A stretch of DNA of 52,420 nucleotides from NCBI GenBank assembly GCA_022827025.1, contig JAJDTT010000240.1, forward strand, positions 1 through 52,420, written 5' to 3'. The position numbers were made by a program, and so were the translations under genes. The stretch comes from Acidobacteriota bacterium. Lineage in GTDB: Bacteria > Acidobacteriota > UBA6911 > RPQK01 > JAJDTT01. The notes beneath the pieces were generated by a model that was not told the origin of the DNA, searched no databases, and saw nothing but the letters and a program-made list of their open reading frames with translations. Below, piece by piece: positions 8,420 through 17,049 of the stretch (positions within the stretch are counted from its first letter, which is position 1; each line of letters starts with the position of its first letter).

Positions 8420-8767
8420 CCCGCAATTCCAACCGGGCCGGCGGGCCCGCGCTCTCACACTTCCGTTACCCTCTTTCACACCTTCCCCCGACAGTAGGGA
8501 CACCCCTGGTGCCCTCGTCAATCGGAACCTGCCCGGACCCGGTCGACCGCCGGGACATGGCGTGGGAGTCAGGGGTTGCCCCCGGTCGATCCCGGTTGCC
8601 GGCAGCCGGAGGGCGACCACAAGGGTCGCCCCTACGAACGGGGAAAGTCCGATGGGCGGGACGACGGGCCGCGCCCTGCTCGGGGGGCGCCCCTACGAAC
8701 GGAGAAAGTCCCGCTTCCCGGACGTTGACAGTTTCTTCCGGCCATTGGTAACTTGGCAGGTAACTCC
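8420..8767. other. Intergenic region with dispersed repeats
   Basis: A 348-base gap without a convincing gene. It carries a longer form of the dispersed repeat (about 8537-8641), including CGGGACATGGCGTGGGA at 8551-8567 that recurs at 47351-47367, the hairpin at 8611-8631, and a second partial copy at 8688-8711. Near the end, TTGACA (8725-8730) and GGTAAC (8747-8752) may serve as the promoter for the next gene. Confidence 0.55.
8611..8631. repeat. Dispersed hairpin repeat copy
   Basis: Arms GGGCGACC (8611-8618) and GGTCGCCC (8624-8631) around ACAAG, followed by CTACGAACG. The block GCCCCTACGAACGG plus GAAAGTCC recurs about 60 bases on (8688-8711), so the unit is partly duplicated here. Confidence 0.75.
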
Positions 8768-11467
8768 ATGCTCAATCGGGTCTTACTCTCAGTCGGCGTC
8801 CTGCTGGGGCCGGCTCTGCCCTTGTTCGGCTCCGATCCGGCCGCGGCCGAGTTCTTCGAGATGCGCATTCGGCCCCTGCTGGCCGAAAACTGCTACGCCT
8901 GCCACACCAGCGCCCGCAAGGGAGATCTACGGCTGGATTCGCGGGAGGGACTGGTTCGCGGGGGAAGTTCCGGGCCGGCCATCAGGCCCGGAAACTCTGC
9001 CGGCAGCCTCCTGGTCCGGGTCGTCTCCCACACCCACGAGCGGCTGCAGATGCCTCCCCAGGGAAAGCTCAGCGACCGGAATGTCGAGGATCTGCGCAGT
9101 TGGATCGACGCCGGCGCCGTCTGGCCGGACACCGGCGACAAGTTGATCGCCTCGAATCCGGCAGCCACCTACACGGTCACGCCGGAGCAGCGGGCCTTCT
9201 GGTCTCTTCGGCCGCTACGAGAAACCGATCCTCCCGACGCGGGGGATGCCGCCTGGCCGGGAAACGCCATCGACTATTTCGTCCTGGACCGGCTGGAAAA
9301 GGAGGGTCTGGCTCCCGTCGGGTCCGCCGACAGGCGAACTCTCATCCGGAGAGCCAGCTTCGACCTGATCGGACTTCCGCCCACGCCCGAAGAGGTGGAG
9401 GACTTTGTCGCCGACCCCTCCCCAGATGCCTTCTCCCGGGTCGTGGAGCGCCTCCTCGCGTCCCGGCACTATGGAGAGCGCTGGGGCCGCCACTGGCTGG
9501 ACCTGGCCCGCTATTCCGACGGCAGATTGGGAGCGCGGACGGACACTCCCTATCCCAACGCCTTCCGGTACCGGGATTGGGTCGTCGAGGCGTTCAACCG
9601 GGACCTACCCTACGATCGATTCATCCTGGCCCAGATGGCGGCCGATCAACTGCCTGTCGAGAGCCGGGAGGAGTTGCTGGCGGGCCTGGGCTTTCTCGCC
9701 ATCGCGCCCAACCTGGACGATCTGGTGGACGTGACGGCCCGGACTTTTCTGGGATTGACCGTGGGCTGCGCCCGCTGTCACGACCACAAGTACGACCCCA
9801 TCCCCACCCAGGACTTCTATTCCCTGAAGGGTGTGTTCAGCAGCAGCAAAGCCGCGGAACACCCTTTGGTGGCCGACCCCGTCGTCGAGGCCTACAAGCA
9901 GAGCCAGGAGCGGATCAACGCCCGGAAAGAGGCGATTCAGGCCTTCATCAAGGCGCAGTCGAAGCAACTGTCGGAAATCCTGATGGGACAGACCTCCGAC
10001 TACATGGTGGCCGCCTGGAAGGCGATGAGCGAGAAGCCGCAGACGCCGCCGGCCGACCTGGACTCGGAGATCCTGGAGCGGTGGGTCAAGTACCTGGGCC
10101 GAACGGACCTGGAACACCCCTACCTGCGGGAGTGGGAAGAGCTTGGAGGCCAGGGAGGAACTCTCCAGCAGGTGAGCGATCTCTCCCGCCGCTTCCAGGA
10201 CACGGTGCTGGCGGTCCACGCCGAGAAGAAGGCCATCGAAGACCGGAACTACGTGAAGTTGGGCGGGGCCAAAGGGGTTGCCGACCAGGGCACCCGCCAG
10301 TTCACCAACCTGGAGTTCCTCGACCTGGAGAAGTGGTACCTGTGGAGGGACCTGGCGGCGGAGCCTCATCCCAGAGGGAGCTTCCGGTTCCCGGGCGGTG
10401 TCTTCTACTACGGCGCGGAAGAGGGGCTGGAGATCGACCGCTTCCTCAGCCCGGTCTGGAAGGGTCATCTGGATCGGATGCGCGCCGAATTGAAGCGCCT
10501 GGAGGATTCGGCTCCCGAGCCCTATCCGTTTCTCCACATCTACCAGGACCGGGAGAAACCGAAGGACCTTCAAATTGCCATCCGGGGCGACAACAAGAAC
10601 CTGGGGGACGTGGCTCCGCGAAGGTTTCTCCACATTCTGAGCCAGGGGACGCCGAAACCCTTCAAGGAGGGAAGCGGGCGCCTGGAGTTGGCCAGGGCCA
10701 TCGCCGATCCCGGGAACCCTTTGACCGCGCGGGTCATGGTCAATCGGATCTGGCAGCATCACTTCGGGCGGGGACTCATCTCGACGCCGAGCAATCTGGG
10801 GAGATTGGGAGAACCGGCCAGCCATCCCCGGCTGCTGGACTACCTGGCGTCACGCTTCATTCGCGGCGGGTGGTCCGTCAAGCAACTCCACAAGGAGATC
10901 ATGCTGTCGGCCACCTACGCCCGGAGCAGCCGCCACCACCAGGAGAATTTCGAGAAGGATCCTCAGAACCGGTTTCTGTGGCGGATGAACCCGATTCAGA
11001 GGCTGGATGCGGAAGCCTTGCGGGACACGATTCTGGCCGTCTCGGGAAGTCTGGACCGGACGCCGGGCGGACCGCCGAATCCGCTGGACGAAAAGCACCG
11101 GCGCCGGGCCCTGTACGCCACCGTCAGCCGGACTCAGCCCGACCGGGCCATGGCGCTGTTCGATTTTCCCGACCCCAATGCCCACAGCGACCGCCGCGCC
11201 GTGACCGTGGGTCCCATGCAGCGGCTCTTTTTCCTGAACAGCCCCTTTGTCATGGAGCAGGCGAAAGCCCTGGCCGGCCGCCTGGCCAGGGAGTCTCCCC
11301 AGGGGAACCGGGCCCGGATCCGCCGGGCCTACCAATTGCTGTACGGGCGCCCCCCCGATCCGTCAGAGATCCGCATGGGGCTCGAATATCTGGAGGGAGA
11401 AAAGGATCCCTGGCCCAAGTACGCCCAGATGTTGCTGGCGTCCAGCGAGTTCAGCTCGGTGAACTGA
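8768..11467 (+). CDS. PSD1 / DUF1549-DUF1553 protein with cytochrome c-like motifs
   Basis: An 899-residue secreted protein. A signal peptide (about 1-20) is followed by a planctomycete-type cytochrome C region with CYACH (42-46), the DUF1549 domain containing a second C-x2-C-H, CARCH at 334-338, a linker, and the C-terminal DUF1553 domain with LTARVMVNRIWQHHFGRG. The family is abundant in Planctomycetota, Verrucomicrobiota and some Acidobacteriota; its chemistry is not established, though a role with sulfated or complex polysaccharides has been proposed. I chose ATG 8768 over an in-frame TTG five codons upstream. The DUF1501 partner follows after 84 bases, the usual genomic pairing. Confidence 0.9.
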   Translation: MLNRVLLSVGVLLGPALPLFGSDPAAAEFFEMRIRPLLAENCYACHTSARKGDLRLDSREGLVRGGSSGPAIRPGNSAGSLLVRVVSHTHERLQMPPQGKLSDRNVEDLRSWIDAGAVWPDTGDKLIASNPAATYTVTPEQRAFWSLRPLRETDPPDAGDAAWPGNAIDYFVLDRLEKEGLAPVGSADRRTLIRRASFDLIGLPPTPEEVEDFVADPSPDAFSRVVERLLASRHYGERWGRHWLDLARYSDGRLGARTDTPYPNAFRYRDWVVEAFNRDLPYDRFILAQMAADQLPVESREELLAGLGFLAIAPNLDDLVDVTARTFLGLTVGCARCHDHKYDPIPTQDFYSLKGVFSSSKAAEHPLVADPVVEAYKQSQERINARKEAIQAFIKAQSKQLSEILMGQTSDYMVAAWKAMSEKPQTPPADLDSEILERWVKYLGRTDLEHPYLREWEELGGQGGTLQQVSDLSRRFQDTVLAVHAEKKAIEDRNYVKLGGAKGVADQGTRQFTNLEFLDLEKWYLWRDLAAEPHPRGSFRFPGGVFYYGAEEGLEIDRFLSPVWKGHLDRMRAELKRLEDSAPEPYPFLHIYQDREKPKDLQIAIRGDNKNLGDVAPRRFLHILSQGTPKPFKEGSGRLELARAIADPGNPLTARVMVNRIWQHHFGRGLISTPSNLGRLGEPASHPRLLDYLASRFIRGGWSVKQLHKEIMLSATYARSSRHHQENFEKDPQNRFLWRMNPIQRLDAEALRDTILAVSGSLDRTPGGPPNPLDEKHRRRALYATVSRTQPDRAMALFDFPDPNAHSDRRAVTVGPMQRLFFLNSPFVMEQAKALAGRLARESPQGNRARIRRAYQLLYGRPPDPSEIRMGLEYLEGEKDPWPKYAQMLLASSEFSSVN

Positions 11468-11551
11468 GATGGCCGAACTCACAGGAAATGAAGGGCGCGG
11501 TACTGACAATCCGGGAAGGTTCCCGTACCGTTGTCCTGGGAGGAGTCCAAC

Positions 11552-12925
11552 ATGAACCGACGTGAAATGCTGTCTCTCATGGGGACCGGGTTCGGCACGG
11601 TGGGGATGTCCAGCCTGCTGGCCGGCCCTTCCGGCGACCAGCCCCTGTCTCGCCAGGCACCCCATTTTCCACCCAAGGCCAAGCACGTCATCTTTCTGTT
11701 CCTCAATGGCGGGCTCTCCCAGGTGGATACTTTCGACCCCAAACCGGCGCTGGCCCGGCACGACGGCGATCCGCTACCCGGCCCCAAGGTCAGGACCGAC
11801 CGGGCCTCGGGAACCCTGATGAGATCTCCGTTTCGCTTTCGCCGCTGCGGCGAGAGCGGAATCCCGGTCTCGGAGATCTTCTCGCAAGTGGGCGATTCCA
11901 TCGACGACTTCTGCGTCATCCGCTCCATGCATTCGGACATCGGCAATCATGAGCCCTCCCTGCTCCTCATGAGCTGCGGGCATCAGCTCCCCGGTCACCC
12001 CTCCATGGGTTCGTGGATCACCTACGGACTGGGCTCCGAGAACGAGAACCTGCCCGGGTTCGTGGTGTTGTGCCCGGGCTATCCCATCGTGGGCCCACCC
12101 CTCTGGTCCTCCGGCTTCCTTCCCAACACCTACCAGGGGACCCACGTTCGAAACAACGAGACGTCGCCGGACAAGCTGGTCCGGAACGTTCGGAACCAGA
12201 AGTTGCTCCCCGGCGAGCAGGAGCGGCAGTTGGCTCTGCTGTCCCGACTCAACCGCTCCTACCTGGGACGGCTCGGTCACCAGCCGGAACTGGAGTCCGG
12301 AATCGCCGCCATGGAAGTGGCGTTCCGGATGCAGATGGAAGTGCCCCACGTCTTCGACATCACCCGGGAGCCGGAGTCCACACGCGCCCGTTACGGCGAC
12401 AGCGACTTCGGCCGCGGCTGCCTCATGGCCCTTCGCCTGGTGGAACAGGGAGTTCGCATGGTCCAGGTCTTCTACGGAAGCTCCCAGCCTTGGGACAGCC
12501 ACGACGACATCCAGGACCACCGCCGCCACGCCCGGGTGGCCGACGGTCCCATCGCCGCCCTGATCCGGGACCTGAAGTCACGGGGCCTGTTCGAGGAGAC
12601 CCTGGTCATGGTCGGCAGCGAGTTCGGCCGCACGCCCATGATCCAGAACAGCGGCCTGGAGAAGATCGGAAAGGGACGCGACCACAACGTGCATGGTTAC
12701 AGCACGCTCCTGGCCGGCGGTGGAATCCGTGGCGGCTGCACCTACGGCGCCACCGACGATTTCGGATACAAGGCCGTGGAAAACCGGGTCCATCCCAACG
12801 ACCTGCATGCCACGATCCTGCATCTCCTGGGCTTGGACCACACCCGATTGACCTTTCGTTACAGCGGGAGGGACTTCCGCCTGACCGACGTTGGAGGCAG
12901 GGTCCTCCACGACGTCCTGGCGTGA
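11552..12925 (+). CDS. DUF1501 family protein (sulfatase-fold)
   Basis: A 457-residue protein of the DUF1501 family, which shares the alkaline phosphatase/sulfatase fold. The N-terminus MNRREMLSLMGTG has adjacent arginines before a hydrophobic stretch, suggesting a Tat-type signal. Fold landmarks are KHVIFLFLNGGLSQVDTFD (a DUF1501 hallmark), LMALRLVEQGVRMVQVFYG, and VMVGSEFGRTPMIQ. A strong GGGAGGAG Shine-Dalgarno lies just upstream of ATG 11552, which rules out the longer frame from 11531. It partners the DUF1549/DUF1553 gene and converges on the M28 peptidase with a 3-base gap. Confidence 0.9.
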   Translation: MNRREMLSLMGTGFGTVGMSSLLAGPSGDQPLSRQAPHFPPKAKHVIFLFLNGGLSQVDTFDPKPALARHDGDPLPGPKVRTDRASGTLMRSPFRFRRCGESGIPVSEIFSQVGDSIDDFCVIRSMHSDIGNHEPSLLLMSCGHQLPGHPSMGSWITYGLGSENENLPGFVVLCPGYPIVGPPLWSSGFLPNTYQGTHVRNNETSPDKLVRNVRNQKLLPGEQERQLALLSRLNRSYLGRLGHQPELESGIAAMEVAFRMQMEVPHVFDITREPESTRARYGDSDFGRGCLMALRLVEQGVRMVQVFYGSSQPWDSHDDIQDHRRHARVADGPIAALIRDLKSRGLFEETLVMVGSEFGRTPMIQNSGLEKIGKGRDHNVHGYSTLLAGGGIRGGCTYGATDDFGYKAVENRVHPNDLHATILHLLGLDHTRLTFRYSGRDFRLTDVGGRVLHDVLA

Positions 12926-12928
12926 CTG

Positions 12929-15184
12929 TCAAGGCCCCAGCAATCGAGCCGCCCGCTCGACCTCGCCGGAGAAGTCCCGGATCAAGCCGGCCGTCCGTTC
13001 GATCTGAACCTCGACCTGTTCCCAACTCCGTTGCTCAATGGCCTCTCGGACTCCGGGAAGGGTCTTGACGCCGTACCCGGTGTAGAAACCCGGCGCATAG
13101 ATGTGATGCCGGTACCAGGGGCGCCCCGGCAGCCCCTCCGGGTGTGCGAACTTCTGCTCCAGCCCCAGCAGGATCCGATTCAACTGCAGCCGTTCCGGTT
13201 CCGGAAGCGCGCCCCCCGATGCGAAACGGCCGTAGCCGCGAGCATACTTGCGGGCGCTGGACTGAAGTCCCGCCACGGCGTTTCGAAGCGGCGCGAAGTT
13301 GAAGAAGGGAACCGGGTCCCGAGGCGCGGGAGGGACGTAGGTCCGGGCCGGATCCGAGGCCGCCTTCAGGTATCCCTCCCGAATCCAACGGTTCAGGGCT
13401 TCGGTCCCGCGGCGCATTTCGCCGGCCAGGTCCATGACCTCCGCCAGGTAACCCTCCAGCGTCGCGGCGAGGGGAGTGAACTCCAACGGCAGGATCTCGG
13501 CGTTGGCCAGCCGAAGGACGATTCTGCCGGCCACCTGGGCCAGGGCCACGCCGTACCGGTATCCCGGATCCATGAACCGCTGGTAATGGTCGAAGGAATC
13601 GTACAGGGAATGATAGGAGCCCTGGGCGGACTCGCCGCCGAAAGCCAGGTTCAGACTGGCGATTCCCAGGTGCTGAAGAAACGGAGTGTAGTCGGAACCC
13701 GATCCCAGGGCTCCCAGCTTCACCCGCTCCACCGGTGCCAGCGGCAGCGGATCGATGGAGACCGTTCGCCGCGCCAGGGAACGCTGCAGGACGCTCAGGT
13801 CCGTCTGGGGATCGTCGACGTCCCGCGCCGCCTGGTTGACCAGCGTCTCCAGGCTGTGGGAGCCTCCGGCACTCAGGAATCCACGGCCGTTGGAGTCGCT
13901 GTTCACGTACGCGACGGCCTTTTCCTTCAACTCGCCGGCGTATTCCTCCGCCCACTCGGTGGAGCCGATCAGGCCCGGCTCCTCGGCGTCCCAGGCGGCG
14001 TAGACGATGCTGCGGCGAGGACGCCAACCGTCCCCGGTCAGGCTGGCCACCGCCCGGGCCTCGGCCAGCATGGCGGCGATGCCGCTCAGCGGGTCCCTGG
14101 CTCCGTGGACCCAGGCGTCATGATGGTTCCCGCGGAGGATCCACTGATCCGGCTCTTCCCGGCCTTCCAGCCGGGCGATGACGTTGTAGGCGGGGACCAG
14201 GTCCCAGTTGAACTCCAGCTTGAGGCGCACCGTGGCCGGACCCGGACCCACGTGGTAGGTAATGGGCAGGGCGCCGCGCCAGTGAAGGGGAGCCACCGGA
14301 CCCTCCAGCGCACTGAGCAGGGGAAGGGCGTCTTCATGGGAGATGGGAAGGACCGGAATTCGAGGCAGGGTGGGCGCCTCGCTTCGGGACAATCTCTCAG
14401 CGTCCCCGTTCGCCGCCGTGAAGGGGGTCAACGGGTCTCCGGGATGAACCGGCATGTCGAGTACCGATCCCCTCTCCACGCCGTCCTGATTCCGAAACGG
14501 ACCCTTGGGATAGGCGTCCCCCTGGAAGTACCCGTCGTCCTTGGGATCGGAATAGATGATGCAGGCCAGCGCGCCCCGCTCGGCCGCCAGCTTGGGCTTG
14601 AGTCCCCTCCAGGAGCCGCCGTAGCGGGCGATGACGATCCGGTCCTTGACCTGTATGCCCCGGCGCTCCAGTTGCTCGTAGTCGGCCGGGATCCCGTAAT
14701 TGACGTAGACCAGTTGACCGGTCGCCTCCCCGTCCGGCGAGTACGCGTTGTAGGCGGGCAGAATTTCCGAGGTCTGGCCGGACGTGGAATCCTGGGCCAG
14801 CGCGGGTTCCAGCAGGCGAGCCACGAAGGGCTCGGGCTCCAGCATTTCCAACCGGCGGAGCTTGGGTGTGGGAAAGAGGATCCGGTACTCGTCCAACCGG
14901 GCCTCATACCCCCAGGAGCGGAACAGGGACACCATGAACTCGGCGTTTTCCCGGCCCTTGGGAGAGCCCGGATGATGGGGGCGGGAGCTGAGCTTTCGGA
15001 TCCATGCTTCAATCTGCGCCGGATCCAGGTCGGCGTCCATCTTCGATTCCAGGAGCCGCTGCTCCTCGGCCGCGCCGGGGGAAAATCCCAAGATCCCGGG
15101 TGGATTCTCGGGCGCGCTCTCGACCGGAGGCCAACCGCACCACAGGATCAGAAGTCCGATTCCACAATTCCTGCTGATGCTCAT
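12929..15184 (-). CDS. M28 family peptidase, glutamate carboxypeptidase II-like
   Basis: A 751-residue secreted zinc peptidase with the architecture of PSMA/glutamate carboxypeptidase II: signal peptide, protease-associated domain, M28 catalytic domain and a C-terminal transferrin-receptor-like dimerisation domain. Zinc and catalytic residues lie in GNHHDAWVHGARDPLSG, DAEEPGLIGSTEW and YVNSDSNGRG, with a late His in SYHSLYDSFDHY. It probably releases C-terminal residues from small peptides in the periplasm. ATG 15184 has CCGGAGG 7 bases upstream; an in-frame TTG eight codons earlier is less likely. It is the last gene of the minus-strand run that starts near 23141. Confidence 0.93.
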   Translation of the reverse strand: MSISRNCGIGLLILWCGWPPVESAPENPPGILGFSPGAAEEQRLLESKMDADLDPAQIEAWIRKLSSRPHHPGSPKGRENAEFMVSLFRSWGYEARLDEYRILFPTPKLRRLEMLEPEPFVARLLEPALAQDSTSGQTSEILPAYNAYSPDGEATGQLVYVNYGIPADYEQLERRGIQVKDRIVIARYGGSWRGLKPKLAAERGALACIIYSDPKDDGYFQGDAYPKGPFRNQDGVERGSVLDMPVHPGDPLTPFTAANGDAERLSRSEAPTLPRIPVLPISHEDALPLLSALEGPVAPLHWRGALPITYHVGPGPATVRLKLEFNWDLVPAYNVIARLEGREEPDQWILRGNHHDAWVHGARDPLSGIAAMLAEARAVASLTGDGWRPRRSIVYAAWDAEEPGLIGSTEWAEEYAGELKEKAVAYVNSDSNGRGFLSAGGSHSLETLVNQAARDVDDPQTDLSVLQRSLARRTVSIDPLPLAPVERVKLGALGSGSDYTPFLQHLGIASLNLAFGGESAQGSYHSLYDSFDHYQRFMDPGYRYGVALAQVAGRIVLRLANAEILPLEFTPLAATLEGYLAEVMDLAGEMRRGTEALNRWIREGYLKAASDPARTYVPPAPRDPVPFFNFAPLRNAVAGLQSSARKYARGYGRFASGGALPEPERLQLNRILLGLEQKFAHPEGLPGRPWYRHHIYAPGFYTGYGVKTLPGVREAIEQRSWEQVEVQIERTAGLIRDFSGEVERAARLLGP

Positions 15185-15224
15185 CGAGGACCTCCGGGAA
15201 ATTCGCAAGGCTGCCGAAACCGTC

Positions 15225-17018
15225 TCAAAACGGCCAGAAACGAGGAATGAGCAGTGTCGCCATGACCCAGAAAAGCAGGCTCAAGGGGCCGCCGAATCGG
15301 GTGAAGTCCAGAAATCGGTAGTTGCCCGGAGCATAGACCATGAGATTGGTCTGGTAACCCATGGGAGTGAGAAACGCCGATGACGCGGCGAAGCAGGTCG
15401 CCATCAGAAAGGGCCTCGCGTCCACACCCAAGGCGGCGGCCAGGCTCAGGGCCACCGGCGGCATCAGGACAGCGGTGGCCGCATTGGACACCACCTGAGT
15501 CAGGACGCAGGTGACCAGGTAGATCAGCGCCACGCCGACATAAGGGGCGATGTCCGACCCCTCGAAGAACGAGACCACAATCAATATCTGGTCGGCGATG
15601 TAGCCGGCCGTGCCGGTCTCGATCATGGCTTCCCCCACGGGGATCAACGACGCGATCAGGACGACTACCGACCAGTCGATGGAGCGGTAGGTCTCCTGCG
15701 GGGAGAGAATGGCGAGAAACAGGAGTAGCACCACTGCCAGAAATGCACCCTTCAAAATCTCCATGGTACCCACGGCGGCCAGGAGCACCATCAGCGGAAT
15801 CAAAGCCAGGACCAGCCACCACAGGCGGCCTCTTCTGATGTGGAGATCGACCTCGGAGATGATGATGAGGTCCTCGGACCGCCTGAGTTCGTCGAGGCGA
15901 TCGGGTGACGCCAGCATCAGCAGCGTGTCGGAAAAACGCAACGGAATGTACGCCAGCTTGTCCCGCAGGATCTCTCCATGGCGGCGGACAGCCAGCACGA
16001 ATGCCCGATAGTGTTGGCGAAAGTCGGAATCCTTCAGGGTCTTGCCGAGAAGTGAGCTGGTGCGGGTGACCAGGCCTTCCGCCATGATCTGACCCTCCCG
16101 GGCCAGTTCCCGATCGTTGAGCTTGACGTCTGACAGGAGGGCCAGCCCCAACTCCGTCCGCAGCCGGAAGATATTGTCGACGGTACCGCGGACGATCAGG
16201 ATGTCGCCGACACCGAGACGCTCGTTTCGAATGTTCTGGGAAACATGCTCGTCATCTCTCAGGATCGAGAGGACGGTGATGTCGTAGGTCCTGTTCATGC
16301 CGACTTCCAGGCAGCTCTTTCCGGCGAGCTTCGACTTTTCCTGGACCCGGACTTCGGTCAGGTAGGCGCCCATGTGGTAGTTCCCGGCCAGGGAGACGGG
16401 AGTGGAGCGGGCCGGCAGAAGGCGCCGGGCGAGAAGGCAGACGTAAATCAGTCCGGCGCCCAGCAACAGGATCCCCAAAGGGAAAAACTCGAGCATTCCG
16501 AAAGGGGCCTGACCGGCTTTTTCCGCGACGGAACTGACGATCAGATTGGTGGACGTCCCCACCAGGGTCAGGGTTCCGCCGGCCATGCTGGCGAAGGAGA
16601 GGGGGATCAGGGCTTTGCTGGGACTCAGGTGGAACCGGCGGCACAGGCTGATGGCCAGGGGAATGAAGACCGCCACCACGGCGGTGTTGTTCAGAAAGCC
16701 GGAGAGTATGCCGGCGACCCCCAGGAAAATGCACATCCCCATCCATTTCCGGGTCCCTACCTGCCGGCTGAGGCGGTCGGCGGCCACCTCCAGAATACCG
16801 GTCTTCACCAGGGCGTGACTCAGGACGAACATGGCGGCTATGGTGATCACCGCCTTGTTGCTGAACCCCGAAACGGCCTGTTCAACAGTGAGGGTTCCGG
16901 TCACCAGGAGAACGCCCAACAGGCCGACCGCCGTCACCTCGATGGGGAAGATTTCCAGTGAGAACACCACCAGCGCGACCGCAATCAGTCCCAACATGAA
17001 GGCGACCTCGAAGGTCAT
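15225..17018 (-). CDS. SLC13-type permease with two TrkA-C (RCK_C) domains
   Basis: A 597-residue inner-membrane transporter of the ArsB/NhaD/DASS superfamily. Hydrophobic helices fill the first and last thirds; the duplicated transport motifs are FLNNTAVVAVFIPLAI with GTSTNLIVSSV in the first half and VSNAATAVLMPPVALSL with the later PMGYQTNLMVYAPGNY. The hydrophilic middle (about 200-380) holds two TrkA-C-like domains, which in relatives bind small ligands and may gate transport. Substrates in this group include sulfate, dicarboxylates and other anions; none can be assigned here. It sits between the acyl-activating enzyme and the M28 peptidase on the same strand. Confidence 0.88.
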   Translation of the reverse strand: MTFEVAFMLGLIAVALVVFSLEIFPIEVTAVGLLGVLLVTGTLTVEQAVSGFSNKAVITIAAMFVLSHALVKTGILEVAADRLSRQVGTRKWMGMCIFLGVAGILSGFLNNTAVVAVFIPLAISLCRRFHLSPSKALIPLSFASMAGGTLTLVGTSTNLIVSSVAEKAGQAPFGMLEFFPLGILLLGAGLIYVCLLARRLLPARSTPVSLAGNYHMGAYLTEVRVQEKSKLAGKSCLEVGMNRTYDITVLSILRDDEHVSQNIRNERLGVGDILIVRGTVDNIFRLRTELGLALLSDVKLNDRELAREGQIMAEGLVTRTSSLLGKTLKDSDFRQHYRAFVLAVRRHGEILRDKLAYIPLRFSDTLLMLASPDRLDELRRSEDLIIISEVDLHIRRGRLWWLVLALIPLMVLLAAVGTMEILKGAFLAVVLLLFLAILSPQETYRSIDWSVVVLIASLIPVGEAMIETGTAGYIADQILIVVSFFEGSDIAPYVGVALIYLVTCVLTQVVSNAATAVLMPPVALSLAAALGVDARPFLMATCFAASSAFLTPMGYQTNLMVYAPGNYRFLDFTRFGGPLSLLFWVMATLLIPRFWPF

Positions 17019-17049
17019 GATGCGCCGTCCCCCCCCACTTGTCTCCCGA

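Noticed and set aside
9100-11565. An 821-codon open frame in another phase of the plus strand
   Set aside because: It runs inside the DUF1549/DUF1553 gene, and its product is Arg/Gly/Pro-rich with no motif.
13031-15250. A 739-codon open frame on the plus strand
   Set aside because: It is antisense to the M28 peptidase, which has zinc-site motifs and a Shine-Dalgarno sequence.
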